Shown in pieces: positions 7,527-13,828 of a stretch of 13,828 nt of DNA. Source of the DNA: Acidobacteriota bacterium (GTDB taxonomy: Bacteria > Acidobacteriota > Terriglobia > UBA7540); assembly GCA_003165615.1 (NCBI GenBank), contig PLWR01000474.1:1-13828 (forward strand), in the 5' to 3' direction. The position numbers and the translations under genes are program-made. Every line of letters starts with the position of its first letter. Position 1 is the stretch's first letter. The notes beneath the pieces are model-generated. The model had not been told where the DNA came from, ran no database searches, and saw nothing but the letters and a program-made list of their open reading frames with translations.

Positions 7527-7534
7527 GACCTCCT
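7527..7534 (-). promoter_or_regulatory. Strong Shine-Dalgarno sequence of the tetraheme cytochrome
   Basis: The minus strand reads TTAGGAGGTC with AGGAGG at 7534-7529, 13 bases before ATG 7515. The spacing is a little long, but no other in-frame start codon lies between, so it fixes the start. It is the strongest ribosome binding site in the cluster, which suggests high translation of this small cytochrome relative to its neighbours. The rest of the 105-bp gap upstream shows no convincing promoter. Confidence 0.6.
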
Positions 7535-7620
7535 AAGGTGTATTTAATTCTCACACAGCCCGTGGTCTTGCTTTGGACCGCGTTCTGACCATCCGTCGAC
7601 AGCCAAAACTTGTGGCAGCG

Positions 7621-9006
7621 CTAATGCGCTGCGGAATCCTGCGTGGCCGCCATTTGCGCATTGGCCGGCGGCGTTTGATTGAGCGAGCCCTTCTGTTCAG
7701 GCGCTGCCGCGCCGGCGGGCTTCGCAGCGCCGGCATCTTGCCGGCTGCTAGGCGGGGTTACGGCGGACTTCTGTGCGCCGCTCTCACGGCGGGCTTTTAG
7801 ATCAGCCGCCTCCGCGTCTGTAATGTAACGGAACACCTGTACCCGGCCGGGAAACGTCTCGGAAACGACCACTTGATTGGACGGCCCGATGGCGATCCCC
7901 CAAGGGCCCATGAACTGGCCCGGGTAATATCCCGTCCCGCCGAAGTAGATCAGCAGGCGCCCGTTCTGATTGAAAACTTTCACCATATTCTGGGCAGCAT
8001 CCACCACCCAGATGTGCCCGTCGCAATCAATGGCAATGCTCTTGGGCCGCTCAAAGTCCGCCGGAGCATCCCCGTTCTTGCCGAACGTGCTGATAAACTC
8101 GCCGTCGGCGTCGAAGATCTCAACCCGATTATTAAAGGTGTCGGCCACGTAAAGGTTGCCGTCCTTGTCCACGGCCACACCCTCGGGAAGAGAAAATGTT
8201 CCCGGCTCGGTCCCGCCGTGCTTGGTGCTGGGCTTGCCAATCTGGCGCAAGTACTTGAAGTTATCGGCATCAAAAACATCCACCACATCGTTGCCGGTGT
8301 CGGCCACATAAACGAACCGATTCTCACGATCGATGGCCACGCCCCCGGGCCGAACCAGCGTCTCTCCTCCGAAGACCCCTGCCAGATCGTGCTGGGGAGT
8401 GAAAACCAGAACGCGATGCAGCCGGGAGTCAACAACAAATAGGCGGTCATCATCGTCCAGGGCCAGTCCCGCGATCAGCGCCATGTTTGCCTGCCGGCCG
8501 TTGCCGACCAGTTCGACATGATCCTTCTTCTCCGGGTCGAAGATGAAGACCGCACCCACACCCTGGTCTGCCGCATAAATCTTGCCTTTGGAATCGACGC
8601 CCACTCCATAGGTACGAATCAGTTGGAAGGGAAGGTTCTTAGCCTTGTTCTCTTCCGCGGGCAGCGTGCCTGCCAGGCGGTCCATCCACGTCGCCTTGCT
8701 CGCCTTCTTCGTGAAGAGGTTGGGATCGATCTTTTCTCCCGTATAGAGATCCTTGAACGTAATGCGGGGAATCGCCGGGGGGTTGGGCCATACAATCTTG
8801 GCGGGATCAAAATAGCCCTTCGTCCGCTGCTGGCCTAAAGGCACAGGAGGGGGAGCGTTATTGCCCTTGTTCTTACCCGCATGGAGGGGCGTTGGGGAAA
8901 GCAGCAGCAAGTACCCAATCAACCATAGAGACAGTGAAATAAGGAGGTTGCGTACTGGCTTTTGCCCGTTTGCACTGTGAAACAATACCGACCCGCTCCT
9001 GAACAC
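7621..9006 (-). CDS. Exported six-bladed NHL-repeat beta-propeller with low-complexity tail
   Basis: A 461-residue protein from GTG 9006, chosen because GGGAGGTC lies just upstream and because a longer frame (to 9114) would overlap the 16-heme gene. The N-region is followed by a hydrophobic segment (about 20-37) and probable cleavage at LHA/G44. A proline-rich linker with WPNPPAIPRITF (73-84) precedes six NHL blades at about 134-157, 179-202, 222-245, 276-298, 323-345 and 369-392; several carry the typical G-V-A-[VI]-D...Y-V-A-D-T pattern. A disordered Ala/Pro/Gln-rich tail (about 400-461) ends the protein. It is a paralog of the propeller at 2145-3281, which lacks the tail. The gene lies between the 16-heme and 4-heme cytochrome genes. 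The role is inferred as a scaffold or partner for a cytochrome. Confidence 0.87.
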   Translation of the reverse strand: MFRSGSVLFHSANGQKPVRNLLISLSLWLIGYLLLLSPTPLHAGKNKGNNAPPPVPLGQQRTKGYFDPAKIVWPNPPAIPRITFKDLYTGEKIDPNLFTKKASKATWMDRLAGTLPAEENKAKNLPFQLIRTYGVGVDSKGKIYAADQGVGAVFIFDPEKKDHVELVGNGRQANMALIAGLALDDDDRLFVVDSRLHRVLVFTPQHDLAGVFGGETLVRPGGVAIDRENRFVYVADTGNDVVDVFDADNFKYLRQIGKPSTKHGGTEPGTFSLPEGVAVDKDGNLYVADTFNNRVEIFDADGEFISTFGKNGDAPADFERPKSIAIDCDGHIWVVDAAQNMVKVFNQNGRLLIYFGGTGYYPGQFMGPWGIAIGPSNQVVVSETFPGRVQVFRYITDAEAADLKARRESGAQKSAVTPPSSRQDAGAAKPAGAAAPEQKGSLNQTPPANAQMAATQDSAAH

Positions 9007-9042
9007 CTTATTGACCTCCCTCTCGTGCTCAAGCTCGCCGCC

Positions 9043-9070
9043 CGCCACTAACCACTCGCCATTAGCCACG
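9043..9070. repeat. Short tandem repeat (2 x 14 bp) between the 16-heme and propeller genes
   Basis: CGCCACTAACCACT (9043-9056) is followed directly by CGCCATTAGCCACG (9057-9070), 11 of 14 positions identical. It fills much of the 67-bp gap between the stop of the 16-heme gene and GTG 9006. Function is unknown; it may be simple repeat expansion. Confidence 0.4.
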
Positions 9071-9073
9071 GTC

Positions 9074-10498
9074 TTATTTCCCTCCCATGCGAATATCGGA
9101 CAGGTCCAATCCATTGAAGTGGCAGGACTGGCAGAATTTCATATCGTTCTTCTGGTCTTTCACCAGCATCCCTTGCTGATCCCCTGAGTGCGGTTGATGG
9201 CAGGTGAGACAGTTCATCTGAATCACGGTCTTTGTCTTGGGGTTCATGACGTCGGAAACCGGGTGGTTCTCGATGGGGTGTCCGATACCGTATTTCAGAG
9301 GCAAGATGGGCACTTTACTGAAGTAGTTTTCCGGCAGCTTCACCTTGCCGTTGAAGATGGTCACCAAGTGCTCGTTTTCCACTTTCTGCGGGCTGGCGTC
9401 GGGCCCGTGGCACTCGAGGCACAGTTCGTTCACGTTCGCCAGGCGCAGCAGATGAGCGTTGTTGCCGCCGTGCGGTTCGTGGCAGGTGGCGCATCCCAGG
9501 TCAGAGGCCGGCTGGTGCACGTGCTTCTTCTTTAAATCCTCGACTTGTTTGGGGTGGCACACCAGGCACGCCGCCACGGGGCCGGGCTGCAAGAACCCTG
9601 GCGACTGCCCGGCGTGCGGATTGTGGCAAACCGTGCAGTCCTCTTGCGCGCCCGGGTGGGGAACCTTGGCGGAGGCAATCTGCTTGGCCTGCTCTTCATG
9701 GCACATCCCGCAGGTGGACTTCACGTCTTTCTGCGTCAGCACCACTTTGCCGTCCTTGGCGGGGGCGTGACAATCGTCGCACTCCTGGTTTTGAAACGGG
9801 TTGTGCTGAAACGCCTGCATCAGGTGCGGCGAATTGGACTGGTGGGCATCGTGGCACTGGATGCAATCCGCTGTCTCGAAGGGTTGGCCATGATGGGCCT
9901 TGACGAGCTTTTCGTCCTTTACATCATGGCAGTCAATGCACAAGGCGGGAGCGTCTTTGGTCAGGTGATAGGCGAATTCGCGTTGCTGGGGATCGCCAGA
10001 CTTGTGAATAAGATGGCAGGTGTCACAACCGCCGTCGAGCGCCGGGTGGCGGCTGCCGCCCTTGGCCACGTGCACGCCAACGTCATGGCAGGTGAGGCAG
10101 AGGTTTTGCGTCTGGTCGCCTGACATGGGTTTCAACAGAAGCGCCGGGTTGTCAGACTTGTGCGGATCGTGGCATTTCAGACAATCCCGAGCGTCGGGAG
10201 GATGGATCCTGCCCGTGATCGTGGAAGGGTTCTTGTCTTTGTGGCAGGTGTAACACAGGTTCGCGGGCGTGGGCGTGATCAGCTTTACGTGGGTTACGTC
10301 TTTGTTCACCCGCACTTCGTGACAACTCAGGCAGCCACCCTTGATCGTGGAGTGCGCCGACTTCGCTTTGGTTTTGTCCGCGTGGCACTCAATGCATTTC
10401 GCCGCGTCGACGTTCGCGTCGAGCGGAGGGTGCTTGGCTGCCTCTAGACGCGGGACCGTCAAACCGATTAGCAGGGCAGCTATCAGGACCCACTTCAT
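9074..10498 (-). CDS. Exported hexadecaheme (16-heme) c-type cytochrome, doubled-CXXCH family
   Basis: A 474-residue protein. ATG 10498 overlaps the upstream stop codon as ATGA, behind a G-rich stretch, and starts a signal peptide (MKWVLIAALLIGLTVPRLEA/A). Sixteen CXXCH sites begin at Cys35, 56, 82, 106, 134, 158, 187, 212, 240, 263, 288, 311, 336, 360, 430 and 456, about one heme per 28 residues. Many are followed by the doubled-CXXCH pattern CxxCHxPH (for example CHDPHKS, CHNPHAG, CHEPHGG, CHQPHSG). Outside heme sites there is only one long heme-free stretch (about 365-428), containing FNGKV, YGIGHPIENHP and MNC. Its counterpart exists in the 6-heme protein. Such dense cytochromes act as periplasmic or outer-membrane-spanning electron wires. 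No lipobox or transmembrane helix is seen beyond the signal peptide. Confidence 0.92.
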   Translation of the reverse strand: MKWVLIAALLIGLTVPRLEAAKHPPLDANVDAAKCIECHADKTKAKSAHSTIKGGCLSCHEVRVNKDVTHVKLITPTPANLCYTCHKDKNPSTITGRIHPPDARDCLKCHDPHKSDNPALLLKPMSGDQTQNLCLTCHDVGVHVAKGGSRHPALDGGCDTCHLIHKSGDPQQREFAYHLTKDAPALCIDCHDVKDEKLVKAHHGQPFETADCIQCHDAHQSNSPHLMQAFQHNPFQNQECDDCHAPAKDGKVVLTQKDVKSTCGMCHEEQAKQIASAKVPHPGAQEDCTVCHNPHAGQSPGFLQPGPVAACLVCHPKQVEDLKKKHVHQPASDLGCATCHEPHGGNNAHLLRLANVNELCLECHGPDASPQKVENEHLVTIFNGKVKLPENYFSKVPILPLKYGIGHPIENHPVSDVMNPKTKTVIQMNCLTCHQPHSGDQQGMLVKDQKNDMKFCQSCHFNGLDLSDIRMGGK

Positions 10499-11325
10499 AG
10501 GCGCCCCCCGCAAAATGAGCCCTGAAGCACGGGGGCATCCTGATATATCCCATTTAAAACCGTAGAGTTGCGGCGGTATCGCGGAGAGAGGTTGTCGGCT
10601 CCGCCCCTTGCCTCCGCCGCCTTGTGCAGCAGGTGCTCCGCCTTGCTGGCGTGGGGATCGTGGCAGGAGAGGCAGTTGATCTCCGCGCCAACTTTCCCAG
10701 TCGCGTTGACGGTAACTTGGTCGCTCGCCTTGCGAGGCGCATTGTTCTTAGTGTGCCCCTCGCCGATCTTAGGGGCGGTCTTCCACAACGCAAGGTCGTA
10801 AACCCTACCATCTAAAAGTGTTACAATCTTGGCTCCGGGGTTCACTTTGGCCTCGGGCTGGTTCAGCATGTGGCAGCCAAGGCAGAGCGTGCTCACCGCG
10901 GCACGCGTTTGGGCCTGGTAATCTCCGGCGTGAGGATCGTGGCAAATCAAGCACTGCCCTGCTTTGTAGGGCCCGTGCTGCACGAGATCCTGTTTGATTT
11001 CATGACACTTAGCGCATAGGTTCCCACCCGTGGCCCGGAGCGTGACGGTCGTTTGGTTGTCCCTGGAGGCCGCTTGATGGCAGTTCTCACACCCCATCCC
11101 CACCGCCGTATGAACAAATTTTCCCTGATTCTTGGCGGGATGGCACTTCAGGCAGGTTTCGGTCTTCAGGTCCAAAGATTCGACATAGGGGTGTTCCGCA
11201 GAATCAGCAGCGGAAAGTTTGCTGACCCTCGACGCCCAAACTGACGATGTAACCAGAAGGAGTAGCAGGCCCCCTTTGGAGCCTTCGGATGATCGAGTTT
11301 TAGGAGAGTCGTTCTTTGTAAACAT
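10495..11325 (-). CDS. Exported hexaheme c-type cytochrome, first gene of the cluster
   Basis: A 276-residue protein. ATG 11325 is preferred over an upstream in-frame TTG (11373); neither has a clear Shine-Dalgarno. A signal peptide covers about residues 1-32 (basic N-region, GLLLLLVTSSVWA). Six CXXCH sites begin at Cys58, 79, 104, 125, 148 and 218, with the CHDPHAG/CHDPHAS pattern of the doubled-CXXCH family. The gap between hemes 5 and 6 contains VTLLDGRVYDL, IGEGH and INCLSCHDPH, mirroring the segment before heme 15 of the 16-heme protein (VTIFNGKV, GIGHP, MNCLTCHQPH), so the two share a module. A heme-free tail of about 55 residues ends at GGRL. The stop overlaps the ATG of the 16-heme gene by four bases, indicating translational coupling. 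Likely a periplasmic electron carrier feeding its larger neighbour. Confidence 0.88.
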   Translation of the reverse strand: MFTKNDSPKTRSSEGSKGGLLLLLVTSSVWASRVSKLSAADSAEHPYVESLDLKTETCLKCHPAKNQGKFVHTAVGMGCENCHQAASRDNQTTVTLRATGGNLCAKCHEIKQDLVQHGPYKAGQCLICHDPHAGDYQAQTRAAVSTLCLGCHMLNQPEAKVNPGAKIVTLLDGRVYDLALWKTAPKIGEGHTKNNAPRKASDQVTVNATGKVGAEINCLSCHDPHASKAEHLLHKAAEARGGADNLSPRYRRNSTVLNGIYQDAPVLQGSFCGGRL

Positions 11326-12023
11326 GGCTTTGAAACCCGCCGTGCTGTAGCTAGACAGCAAGGGTTTAGCCAAAGATGTGAATTCTTTGTCCGTTTATGC
11401 CGTTAGAAACCGTTAATTTTCTATATGTTCCAGACAGGCAAGATTTCACCCTCGGCGATGTGTGGTGCTTTGCATCATAGTGCGCTAATTTACTCAATAC
11501 TACGAATTCTAATGGGGTTACTCACGTATACGGGTCTACCTATGAGATATAGAGATTTTTGTAACACTTTGTCATGTCAACGGGGGGCTCTCCACTGTGC
11601 GCATTTGCTGGCTGGTACCTTCGTTTAGCATAAGGGGCTCTTGTAAAACATTCAAAGTTCACAGTTCTTGACGGTGAGCCAAAAATTTGACAATTATCAC
11701 CTCTTCCCCGTTCAAATGCTCGAACCTCGCAAGCGCGTGCTGGTGTCATTTGCAAGAAACGGGAGCTCATCATTCCCGCGTCGGCGGGAATCCATTCTGC
11801 CAGTTATAGAAAATGTGCCGACGACGGACTGGATTCCCGCCTTCGCGGGAATGACCGGTGTTTCGAAGCGGATTCCCATTCCAAATGACACCAGCACGCG
11901 CAAGCGGATCCAACTGACAGATTCAATTCCATCTGCGGATTCCGGTTGACCCCTGGCAGTCATTTCGGCCACTATAAACCGGCCAAAGCTGCAATGGCAT
12001 ATTCTGGACGGGGGATTTGAAAC
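11326..12023. other. Divergent intergenic region without a supported gene
   Basis: About 700 bp separate the cytochrome cluster (minus) from the dehydrogenase genes (plus), so promoters for both are expected here. The part from about 11380 to 11700 is clearly more AT-rich than the flanks. A perfect TTGACA on the minus strand (11580-11575) lacks a properly spaced -10 box. On the plus strand TTGACC (11946) and TATAAA (11973) are 21 bases apart, too far for a standard promoter, and GGCC half-sites flank the TATAAA. Short open frames here look random or consist of translated repeat. GGGGGA at about 12010-12015 serves the plus-strand gene. The palindrome at 11733-11901 is listed separately. Confidence 0.6.
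11733..11901. repeat. Nested 169-bp palindromic element with perfect 20-bp terminal inverted repeats
   Basis: Perfect 20-bp arms (11733-11752, GCGCGTGCTGGTGTCATTTG; its complement at 11882-11901) enclose two 20-base hairpins in opposite orientation: ATTCCCGC-GTCG-GCGGGAAT (about 11773-11792) and ATTCCCGC-CTTC-GCGGGAAT (about 11834-11853). Each is extended by the familiar TCATTCCCGC ... GCGGGAATCCA context. A further CCAGT/ACTGG pair lies between them. The whole could fold as one long cruciform. The hairpin core belongs to a widespread class of dispersed bacterial repeats, and its translations give the well-known artefact peptides of the type 'FPRRRES' and 'WIPAFAGMT'. No transposase is encoded, so a MITE/REPIN-type element mobilised in trans is likely. 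Confidence 0.8.
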
Positions 12024-13346
12024 ATGTCGCAAGAAGACAAGGATCGTCAACCTGGCGAGGCAAGCAAAAACGTTGGACAACCATCCCAACCTACGGCCAC
12101 AATTCCGGATGAAATGCGTGCCGTGGTGTTGGACGGAACCGGCTTCTCCCATTTGGGAGTGGGCAAGGTACCTACGCCCCGCCCGGGCCCGCAGCAGATG
12201 TTGGCGCGCGTGGACGCCGCCGGGATTTGCACTTCGCTCATCAAGTTGATCGAGCAAGGGCCGAACCATCCGCTCCTTTCCGGTTGGGACATCACGCGCT
12301 TTCCCGTTACTCTCGGCGATGAAGGTTCCGTAACTCTGGTCGAGGTCGGCGCTGACCTGCGCGCGCGCTACAGCCCCGGCCAGCGGTATGTGATCCAACC
12401 TGCCGTGGATAGCGCGCCCATCAACCATCGCGAGCGTTACCGTGACCACGCCCGCGGAGTCAACAAGGTGGCGGTGGGCTATACTCTGGGCGGGCACTTG
12501 GCGGAGTACGTCCTGGTCAGCGAGGAGATTCTCGCCGCCGGTTGTTTGCTTCCAATTCCCGACGCCACGCTGCCTTATGCTCATGCGGCATTGAGCGAGC
12601 CTTTCTCCTGCGTCATCTCGGCGCAGGATCACCACGTCCACCTGACGCAGGCGAACCCGCTTGGTCCGCGCGGAGTGGTGAAGGGGTTGAAGTCCGGTGG
12701 CGTGACCGTAATTCTTGGCGCGGGCGCCATGGGACGCATGCACGTCGCCCTGGCCATGAGCTATCGGCCCCGCGCGATTGTGGCCGCGGACCTGGTGGAA
12801 TCGCGCCTGGAAGTGGTGAGGAGGTTGTTTGGCCCGCGCGCTGTGGAACTGGGCATCGCCCTTCGCACGCTCAATCCTGCACATGAGGATTTGAAGCAGG
12901 TTCTGAACGACTTGACGAATCATGCCGGTGCAGACGATGTCATTGTCGCCGTCGGTGTGCGCCAGGTTATTGCCGATGCTCAGGCGCTGGTGGGTCGCGG
13001 CGCTGTCCTGAATCTTTTTGGCGGATTGAAAAAGGGCGAGGACACGGTGGGATTTGAAACCAGCCTGGTGCATTACAAAGAAATCAACATCACCGGTTCC
13101 AGCGGCGGCTCGCCCTGGGATGTGGCGCGCACGCTGGAGTTGATGGCCGCGCATGAAATCGACGCCGGCGATCACATTGCGTGCATCGGTGATCTTGCCC
13201 ACACGGCTGATTTCCTGCAGATGATCAAGGCGCAATCGATCGACGGCAAGGCGGTGGTTTATCCGCATCGGAGTACGGACCGGATCCTTGAGGTAAAATC
13301 CTGGACGGCGCAGGATGAGCAGGACTATTTGCATGGTCACCGCTAA
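12024..13346 (+). CDS. Zinc-type medium-chain dehydrogenase, polyol/sugar dehydrogenase-like
   Basis: A 440-residue cytoplasmic MDR-superfamily oxidoreductase. ATG 12024 has GGGGGA eight bases upstream; ATG 12114 (residue 31) is where family homology seems to begin, so the first 30 polar residues are an extension. Visible landmarks are the catalytic Cys69 (GICTSLIK), a G-D-E (98-100) where zinc dehydrogenases have G-H-E, EPFSC (192-196), the Rossmann motif GAGAMG (232-237), Asp256 at the end of the next strand (NAD preferred) and FGG at 332-334. The usual four structural-zinc cysteines (about residues 125-150) are absent. Together these features resemble sorbose-1-phosphate-reductase or sorbitol-dehydrogenase-like proteins, but the substrate is unknown. 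It is followed 120 bp later by a mannitol-dehydrogenase-like gene on the same strand, suggesting joint polyol or sugar metabolism unrelated to the cytochromes. Confidence 0.85.
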   Translation: MSQEDKDRQPGEASKNVGQPSQPTATIPDEMRAVVLDGTGFSHLGVGKVPTPRPGPQQMLARVDAAGICTSLIKLIEQGPNHPLLSGWDITRFPVTLGDEGSVTLVEVGADLRARYSPGQRYVIQPAVDSAPINHRERYRDHARGVNKVAVGYTLGGHLAEYVLVSEEILAAGCLLPIPDATLPYAHAALSEPFSCVISAQDHHVHLTQANPLGPRGVVKGLKSGGVTVILGAGAMGRMHVALAMSYRPRAIVAADLVESRLEVVRRLFGPRAVELGIALRTLNPAHEDLKQVLNDLTNHAGADDVIVAVGVRQVIADAQALVGRGAVLNLFGGLKKGEDTVGFETSLVHYKEINITGSSGGSPWDVARTLELMAAHEIDAGDHIACIGDLAHTADFLQMIKAQSIDGKAVVYPHRSTDRILEVKSWTAQDEQDYLHGHR

Positions 13347-13451
13347 GACACCAAGACGCCAGGAAAAGCCGGGAACTGGCAAGCAAATGCTCCTGGTTTT
13401 TGAGGTTCTGAAATTCGCTTCCCTTGGCGCCTTCGTGTCCTGGTGGTGACC
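13335..13451. repeat. Inverted-repeat element covering the stop codon and the gap between the dehydrogenase genes
   Basis: The left arm (13335-13364: GGTCACCGCTAAGACACC and on) and right arm (about 13417-13451, ending GGTGGTGACC) are imperfect reverse complements of about 32 bp around a 52-base spacer. The arm core (GACACCAAG-ACGCC / GACACGAAGGCGCC) is related to the elements at 2048-2151 and 6364-6437. The last residues of the dehydrogenase (GHR) and its TAA stop lie inside the left arm. The transcript of the two genes would fold into a strong hairpin here, which could act as a partial terminator or stability element. Confidence 0.75.
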
Positions 13452-13466
13452 TTTTGGAGTTAACCC

Positions 13467-13828
13467 ATGCCATTGACCGGCCATCGCACTTTTGTAGGTT
13501 TCGGTTTCGGGGCCATTCAGGCGGGCCTCTTTCTCTATGAAGCTTTTCGCGCCGGAGGTTTCGCCCGGCTGGTGGTGGCAGAAGTCGAGCCGGATACCGT
13601 CGATACCCTTCGCCGCCACGCCGGTTGTTATGCGGTCAACATAGCCCTCCACGATCGCGTGGAAACCGCGCGCGTTGGTCCGGTGCAGATTGAAAACCCC
13701 GCCGCGCCTCAGGACATCCTGCGTCTGGTGGATGCCGTGGCTGAGGCGGAAGAAATCTCCACTGCCGTGCCCAGCGTCGGTTTTTATACCGGGCCGGAGC
13801 CCGGCAGCATTCATCGCATCCTGGCGCA
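13467..13828 (+). CDS. Mannitol-dehydrogenase-like NAD-dependent protein, N-terminal part only
   Basis: A frame open from ATG 13467 (TTGGAGT six bases upstream) to the window edge, so 120 complete codons are seen and the gene is truncated by the window. It begins with a Rossmann strand and glycine motif (FVGFGFGAIQAGLF, residues 9-22), followed by LVVAEVE with an acidic residue (Glu39) at the end of the second strand. Later come DRVETARVGPVQI and AVPSVGFYTGPEPG. This resembles the N-terminal NAD-binding domain of the mannitol dehydrogenase / mannitol-1-phosphate 5-dehydrogenase family. The pairing with the upstream MDR dehydrogenase, with only an inverted repeat between, suggests one operon. 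The substrate cannot be determined, and the catalytic domain lies outside the window. Confidence 0.7.
   Translation, partial: MPLTGHRTFVGFGFGAIQAGLFLYEAFRAGGFARLVVAEVEPDTVDTLRRHAGCYAVNIALHDRVETARVGPVQIENPAAPQDILRLVDAVAEAEEISTAVPSVGFYTGPEPGSIHRILA

Noticed and set aside
9007..9114. Longer N-terminus for the NHL propeller starting inside the 16-heme gene
   Set aside because: It would add residues without signal-peptide character, overlap the upstream gene and include tandem-repeat DNA; GTG 9006 has a better ribosome binding site.
11546..11580. Possible promoter for the cytochrome cluster (TTGACA ... TATATC on the minus strand)
   Set aside because: The -35 is perfect, but the only TATA-like hexamer is 23 bases away and no better -10 is found at 16-18 bases.
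11773..11853. CRISPR-like pair of similar 20-base units
   Set aside because: Only two units, each a self-complementary hairpin in opposite orientation; no array or cas gene is present.
11668..11949. 93-codon plus-strand open frame before the dehydrogenase
   Set aside because: Most of it is a translation of the nested palindrome (FPRRRES and WIPAFAGMT type peptides), a known artefact of this repeat class.
11946..11978. Possible plus-strand promoter (TTGACC ... TATAAA)
   Set aside because: The spacing of 21 bases is outside the usual range; the flanking GGCC half-sites could be an operator but are too short to support a call.
11712..13814. 700-codon open frame on the minus strand opposite the dehydrogenase genes
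   Set aside because: It is antisense to two genes with clear domain motifs, includes translated palindromic repeats and has no recognisable domain; its length reflects GC-rich codon structure on the other strand.

Overview
The window is bacterial, and its main content is one large minus-strand gene cluster for multiheme c-type cytochromes (about positions 23-11325). A plus-strand pair of sugar- or polyol-type dehydrogenase genes (12024 to the window edge) diverges from it. No rRNA, tRNA, CRISPR array, integrase or transposase is visible. The lineage cannot be fixed from sequence alone. Moderately high GC, many exported multiheme cytochromes, NHL propellers, and dispersed 'ACCAAGGCACCAAGG' and 'ATTCCCGC...GCGGGAAT' repeats would fit an Acidobacteriota or a related, possibly metal-respiring, Gram-negative lineage. 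The beta-barrel gene ending in Phe requires an outer membrane.

Reading the minus strand in its own 5'->3' order, the cluster is: a 6-heme cytochrome (11325-10495); a 16-heme cytochrome (10498-9074, ATGA overlap with the previous gene); a six-bladed NHL propeller (9006-7621); a 4-heme cytochrome (7515-6538); a SurA/PpiC-type periplasmic chaperone (6439-5309); an outer-membrane beta-barrel (5151-3298); a second NHL propeller (3281-2145); and a 12-heme cytochrome (2101-23) with 11 CXXCH sites and one CX3CH site. That makes 38 predicted hemes. Every product has a Sec-type signal peptide and none has a lipobox cysteine. The two propellers are paralogs. The 4-heme protein matches the first four-heme section of the 12-heme protein. 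Each propeller lies immediately before one of these two cytochromes, so the cluster carries a duplicated 'propeller + cytochrome' pair.

Inference: this is an envelope-spanning electron conduit. The periplasmic cytochromes (6- and 16-heme) would deliver electrons, the barrel would provide passage across the outer membrane, the chaperone would help fold barrel or cytochromes, and the 4- and 12-heme proteins would be the exported outer components. The gene set resembles what I recall of the neighbourhoods of Geobacter cytochrome filaments (OmcS, OmcE), but filament formation is unproven here.

The gaps, and even the signal-peptide regions of three exported proteins, are built partly from dispersed inverted-repeat DNA (about 2048-2151, 3178-3259, 6364-6437). 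A related palindrome (13335-13451) separates the two dehydrogenase genes. A different, nested palindrome of 169 bp (11733-11901) sits in the ~700-bp divergent intergenic region. The plus-strand genes encode a zinc-type MDR dehydrogenase with altered zinc sites and the start of a mannitol-dehydrogenase-like protein cut by the window end.
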